A stretch of DNA of 64,000 bases from Hormiphora californensis (taxonomy: Eukaryota > Ctenophora > Tentaculata > Cydippida > Pleurobrachiidae): assembly GCA_020137815.1 (NCBI GenBank), contig CM035355.1, forward strand, positions 5,297,003-5,361,002, written 5' to 3'. The notes beneath the pieces were generated by a model. The model did no database searches. It was not told the origin of the DNA and saw nothing but the letters and a program-made list of their open reading frames with translations. Positions 59,661 to 64,000 of the stretch are shown one piece after another (within the stretch, counting starts at the first letter, position 1; each line of letters begins with the position of its first letter). The position numbers and the translations under genes were made by a program.

Positions 59661-60887
59661 ACTTTCACAAAGGCTCAAAGTTTGAATATCAAATTTGCCA
59701 AAACTGTGCAGGGGCAAAAGTTTTAATTGATTATTATTAATTAATTAATTAGAAAATCAAAAATCCGGCTCCGTTATGACTCGTATTTATACTACTAGAA
59801 CATACATACAAAGTTTCATTTCGAAATTTCAAACGGTGTGGCCACAGTTTGAATATCAAAGTTGCAAAAATTGTGCAGGGGCAAACAAAATTGTGCAGGG
59901 GCAAAAGTTTTAATTACTTATAATTAATTAATTAATTAAAAAATCAGAAATCCGGCTCTTTTATGACTCGTAGTTATACCACTAGAACATGCATGCAAAG
60001 TCTCATTTCGAAATATCAAACGGTGTGGCCACAGTTCGAATATCAAATTTACCGAAAATGTGCAGGGGCAACATTTGCCGCAAATGTACAGGGGCAAAAT
60101 GTGCAGGGGCAAAATTTTAATTGCTTATAATTAATTGGATAATTAATTTTGACTATTCCCACTTTTTGTCGATCTTTCTATATGCATGAACTACATTACT
60201 ACAAAATGTTAGGTCGTTATTTATAGCAGAACAGAAAATATACCATTTTTAGTTGCCTTGTTCAGGAAATGTGCAGGGGGTCGAAATCAGCGGTGCAGGG
60301 GAAAGATGGTGCAGGGGCAAAATTTTAATTACTTATAATTAATTAGTTAAATTAAAAATAAGAAATCCAGCCTTTTTATGACTCGTAGTTATACTACTAG
60401 AACATGCATACAAAGTTTCATTTCGAAAAAACAAACGGTTTGGCCACAGTTTGAATATCAAAATTGCAAAAAATGTGCAGGGGTATTTGCCCCTGTACAT
60501 TTTCAAAAAAAGTGCAGGGGGCCCTAAAAAAGTCAATTTTTGCATGCCTATAACTAATTAATTAATTAATTTTCAATACTCCCACTTTTCGAATATCATT
60601 TTTTATGATTGAAGAACATTCCTACAAAGTTTCAAGTCGATATTTCAAGCAGAACGGAAGATAAACCGTGTGCAGGGGCACGCGTGCAGGGGCAAAAAAT
60701 CAAAATGTACAGGGGCAATGTGCAGGGGCAAATTTTGATAGCTTATAATTAATTAATTAATTAAAAAATCAAAAATCCGGCCACGTTATGACACGTAGTT
60801 ATACTACTAGAACATGCCTACAAAATTTCAGGTCGATATCTCAAACGATGTGGCCGCAATCGCTGCCTGAAATTTGCCCCCCCCCCC
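59661..60887. repeat. Higher-order satellite, Y unit copy 2
   Basis: Ends in an 11-C tract (60877-60887). The short minus-strand frame near 60339-60545 is present identically in Y copy 1 (58731-58937) because the units are duplicated, not evidence of a gene. Confidence 0.95.
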
Positions 60888-60909
60888 AAAAATCTTCTAT
60901 TCTTTGTAT

Positions 60910-62413
60910 ATGATCGCAAAAGGCAAGCTTCCCCTCGTCCGACCCGAAGTTGGGAGATTCGTCGAAACAGCAACCTTCAGGCTGTTAAAATATTTTTTGA
61001 TGCGCGGCGGCCTGTTTATTATAGTAGGGTCGGTTGTGGGAAGTTGGGTCTGGAATTTTAAATTTGACTTTCTGATATGATTAGGGACTCTATAAAAAGT
61101 CCAAAGTACCATCCCACAGGTCTCTACCACCCCCGGTTCACTAATTAGTCGTAATTATGTGATTTATGACGTTATCGCCAATTAGCACTAATAATGCCAG
61201 TTCCTGGTCACTTAGAGCTTAGATTTTGATACCAGCTGATAGAGGATCACTAGATTTTTCCGTTTGGCTGGCGGTTGGCTGGCACCACGTGGGATTAGGG
61301 GTTTAGGTCGTCGTGGGAGGTCGACATTGGTCGCGTTCGATCGGGCTCGATGAGGTGATCAAAAGCTAGTGGGCCAGACCTTGGCCCCACCCCGTTCTTG
61401 GCTTATTGGGCTTTTTCGGTTTCCCGCCAAAATATTTTCCCGCCATATATATGCTTTATTTTTTTTGCCCCTGCACTGCCACTGCACATTTTTTTAATTG
61501 CTTATAATTAATTGGATAGTTAATTTTGAATATTCCCACTTTTTGTAGACCTTTCTATATGCTTGAAGAGCATTCCTACAAAGTTTCAAGTCGATATTTA
61601 TAGCAGAACGGAAAATATTTTCAAATGCTCAGGGGCAATGCTCAGGGGCACCATAAAAATGTCCATTTTTTAATTGCTTATAACTCATTGATTACTTAAT
61701 TTTGAATATTCCCACCTTTTGTAGACCTTTCTATATGCTTGAAGAGCATTCCTACAAAGTTTCAAGTCGATATTTCAAGCAGATCGGGAGATAATTGCGA
61801 CTCAGGTGCCCCTGGGCCACTTTTGTTAGTGCGAGGGCAATTTTAAAATTTTAATTGCTTATAATTAATTAATTAAGTAAAAAATCAAAAATCAGGCTCC
61901 GTGGTGACTCTTAGTTATACCACTAGAACATGCCTACAAAGTTTTAGATCGATATGTCAAACAGTGTGGCCACAATTTGAATTTTAAAATTGCCCAGGGG
62001 CAGTTTTTTCAAATGCTCGGGGGCAAAATTCAGGGGCACCAGAAATGTCCATTTTTGCATGCCTATAACTCATTGATTACTTAATTTTGACTATTCTAAC
62101 TTTTTGTAGATCATTTTTTATGCTTGAAGAGCATTCCTACAAAGTTTCAAGTCGATATTTCAAGCAGATCGGGAGATAATTTCGGCTCAGGGGCAATGCC
62201 CAGGGGACAGAACACCCCATGCTCAGGGGCACGGTGCAGGGGCTACTTTTTAATTACCTATAATTAATTAATTAGGCAAAAAATCAAAAATCCGGCCACG
62301 TTATGACACGTAGTTATACTACTAGAACACGCCTACAAAATTTCAGGTCGATATCTCAAAAAATGTGGCCACAATCGCTGCCTGAAATTTGCCCCCCCCC
62401 CCCCCCCCCCCCC
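60910..62413. repeat. Higher-order satellite, X unit copy 2
   Basis: Matches 55863-57500 apart from the 135-bp patch; ends in C22 (62392-62413) and GAAAAAAAGACCTACGTTTG as in copy 1. Order in the locus is X-Y-Y-X. Confidence 0.95.
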
Positions 62414-62440
62414 GAAAAAAAGACCTACGTTTGTATATAT

Positions 62441-62826
62441 AGGGCCGGCTTTTTGGATTTGGTGCAGGGGCAAAAATTTTTTTTCTCTCGTTTTTTCTGT
62501 TTTCTTCGGGTCGGAGGTGCCTGCCGGCACCTAAATAGGGCCGTCACTTTTTGGATTTGGTGCAGGGGCAAAAATTTTTTTTTTCGTTTTTTCTGTTTTC
62601 TTCGGGTCGGAGGTGCCTGCCGGCACCTAAATAGGGCCGTCACTTTTTGGATTTGGTGCAGGGGCAAAAATTTTTTTTTTCGTTTTTTCTGTTTTCTTCG
62701 GGTCGGAGGTGCCTGCCGGCACCTAAATAGGGCCGGCTTTTTGGATTTGGTGCAGGGGCAAAATTCTTTTTTTTTTCGTTTTTTCTGTTTTCTTCGGGTC
62801 GGAGGTGCCTGCCGGCACCTAAATAT
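62441..62826. repeat. 96-bp minisatellite, four copies
   Basis: Units start at 62441, 62537, 62634 and 62729 (AGGGCCG...CTTTTTGGATTTGGTG). Each contains GTGCAGGGGCAAAA, a T tract, and the palindrome AGGTGCC-TGCC-GGCACCT. It produces a spurious 193-codon plus-strand frame and a 138-codon minus-strand frame. Confidence 0.95.
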
Positions 62827-63039
62827 GAATATTAATTCCACCGCATGTGAAAAGGAAAAAGTTGTGTGTAAGAGGTGTGATTGAAGCCCAGTTCACCCAT
62901 TGCCAGTTCACCCATTGCTAGAGGGAGTGACCCAATTGTCACACCCGCACAACATCAGTTTTTAAAGGAATATGGATACATTTAAGTAGGATAATTAACA
63001 TAATAAAAGAACATTGGACATTGGTGGATTATATTTTAG

Positions 63040-63213
63040 GCGGTTGTTCCACCTGCCTACCCCGCGGCACAAATGGCCCCCACTCCAGCCTCCTCTGCAC
63101 ATTGGATTGTGACAGAGGAGTTCTCACCCGATGAATGGACTCGACACGAGATGCCCATTGTGAAGAAGAATGAATCCAATCTTATTATCTTTTCTCTCGC
63201 CTTGTGGGATATG
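63040..63213 (+). CDS. Exon-like ORF, unknown
   Basis: After GATTATATTTTAG, AVVPPAYPAAQMAPTPASSA then HWIVTEEFSPDEWTRHEMPI-VKKNESNLIIFSLALWDM and TGA; a GAG/GTACCC donor coincides with the stop. Possibly part of a retroelement polyprotein or a host exon; not recognised. Confidence 0.35.
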
Positions 63214-63275
63214 TGAGGTACCCCTGTTACCCCTGTACCGCCGCCCCATTTACACTTCTATGATTCTATGAGTGC

Positions 63276-63724
63276 TGTCACAGATTAGTGGGTGGGAGAA
63301 GTGCCGAGAGATCTGGACCGTGCCCGTGGGATAATTTCAGCCAGACTTTGTTCAGGCTGTGCTGTTGAGTGCTGACAGTACTTGTCACATATCGGCAGCA
63401 CGAAACTTTTAGTAGTTATTTAGAAGCAAGGCTGTTACTGGTATAAAATAGTCACGTGATAGTTTTCGCCGGAGCTTGTGGACGTGTGAGAAAAGAGGGA
63501 ATGGGCGAATATTGTTGACACTTCCAATACCCCCGATTTAACTTTTGTATCCCGTTCGTGAGCTGTTCTGACCGAGATGTAAGCTGAACTGAGAAGTGAT
63601 CTGACCCGAGCGTGTGTTGTGTGATCTGATCTGTGTGAAGTGAACAATTAGTTGGAACCCGGTGAATTAAAGTATTTTTGATAGTCCCTGGGTGATGTAC
63701 CCGTAATCCCGGAAAACTGTGGCA
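63276..63724 (+). repeat. Possible LTR of a Ty3/gypsy element
   Basis: Starts TGTCACAG and ends CTGTGGCA, short imperfect inverted tips of the TG...CA type, 449 bp. GTATAAAATAG at 63441 resembles a TATA box and GAATTAAAG at 63664 a weak polyadenylation signal. An integrase frame begins just downstream. No second copy or recognisable primer-binding site in the window. Confidence 0.4.
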
Positions 63725-63748
63725 GCCTAATATCACCCACCCCAATGA

Positions 63749-64000
63749 TCACAACCCCCCACGAGCCCACAGCCTTATTTTCTTCTCTTTTTGCCCATCA
63801 TCCAAGCAAGCCGGGCCCCCCAGGAACTGTTCTCCTGGTGGAAGCAATGGGAAGCGCTTAGTATAAAGAAGGGAGCGCTGGTAAGGGAGTGGACGACTAG
63901 TACGAAGGAAGACAGAGAGCTGATAGCAGTACCGTGGCAATGGAGAGATGCAGTGATGTCCCGAATACATGAGACTGTCACAGGACATGCAGGAGTGGAA
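63749..64000 (+). CDS. Ty3/gypsy integrase N-terminus, cut by window edge
   Basis: Open frame of 84 codons to the last base. ALSIKKGALVREWTTSTKED, ELIAVPWQWRDAVMSRIHET and TGHAGVE match the integrase zinc-binding (H2C2) domain and its leader (ngvLyr...VPxxlRxxVLxxlHdxxxaGHlG): the two histidines are present, the cysteines lie beyond the edge. Read-through is clean so far, so the element may be intact to the right. Confidence 0.75.

Noticed and set aside
62303-62884. 193-codon plus-strand frame with repeated FFFRFFCFLRVGGACRHLN
   Set aside because: It is the translation of the 96-bp minisatellite; the reverse strand gives an equally long frame. No protein character beyond the repeat.
1-64000. 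Prokaryotic or plasmid origin with operons
   Set aside because: No operon-like runs of ORFs, no ribosome-binding pattern; spliced exons, TBCD, and metazoan transposon classes point to an animal nuclear genome.

Overview
The window reads as nuclear DNA of an invertebrate animal with an intron-rich, transposon-loaded genome. The evidence is short spliced exons (branch/CAG acceptors, GTAAGT/GTATGT-type donors, frames joining in phase), two exons of the conserved eukaryotic gene TBCD at the left edge, and remnants of almost every metazoan transposon class. An early-branching aquatic animal such as a sponge or cnidarian is a guess from the transposon mix; no marker here fixes the species.

Layout. 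0-0.8 kb: minisatellite and two phase-matched TBCD exons on the minus strand. 1-5.7 kb: exon-like ORFs and a fragment of a protein-primed DNA polymerase B (Polinton type). 5.8-15 kb: a patchwork of segmental duplications carrying small zinc-finger-like modules, a LINE 3' end, a Transib-like insertion whose empty site survives in a duplicate, and a large inverted repeat with a tRNA-like sequence and a GA/CT core. 15-18 kb: Helitron Rep remnants. 18.9-23 kb: a 444-bp-arm palindrome, a four-exon gene with all junctions in phase 0, and a pogo-like element (TA duplication) that itself contains a hAT-like element (8-bp duplication). 23-29 kb: duplicated short exons, a U1-type zinc finger, an F-box ORF, a gag-like pseudogene and three copies of a proline-rich exon. 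30.3-32.3 kb: the only long intact gene, a 671-codon intronless ORF of the DUF7869 type. 32.5-33.8 kb: a 34-bp minisatellite inside a second repeat array. 34-46 kb: a cluster of duplicated small genes (Myb-like, CCHC, RING, U1-type zinc finger exons), with pogo-like, foldback and Harbinger-like insertions detectable by comparing duplicates. 46-55 kb: more duplicated exons, a DDE-transposase fragment, a TIR element with tRNA-like sequence and CRE/E-box palindromes, and a Ty3 gag pseudogene. 55.8-62.8 kb: a higher-order satellite whose units end in poly-C. 63.2-64 kb: a possible LTR and the start of a Ty3/gypsy integrase running off the right edge.

How it fits together. Apart from TBCD and possibly the 20-kb and 51.7-kb exons, no coherent pathway is visible. 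The region looks like a rearrangement-prone accessory zone in which short domain exons (zinc fingers, RING, F-box, Myb) are copied repeatedly and broken by mobile elements. Repeated segments serve as internal before/after controls for several insertions. A recurrent class of perfect short hairpins with three-base loops, often in pairs, is the least explained structural signal.
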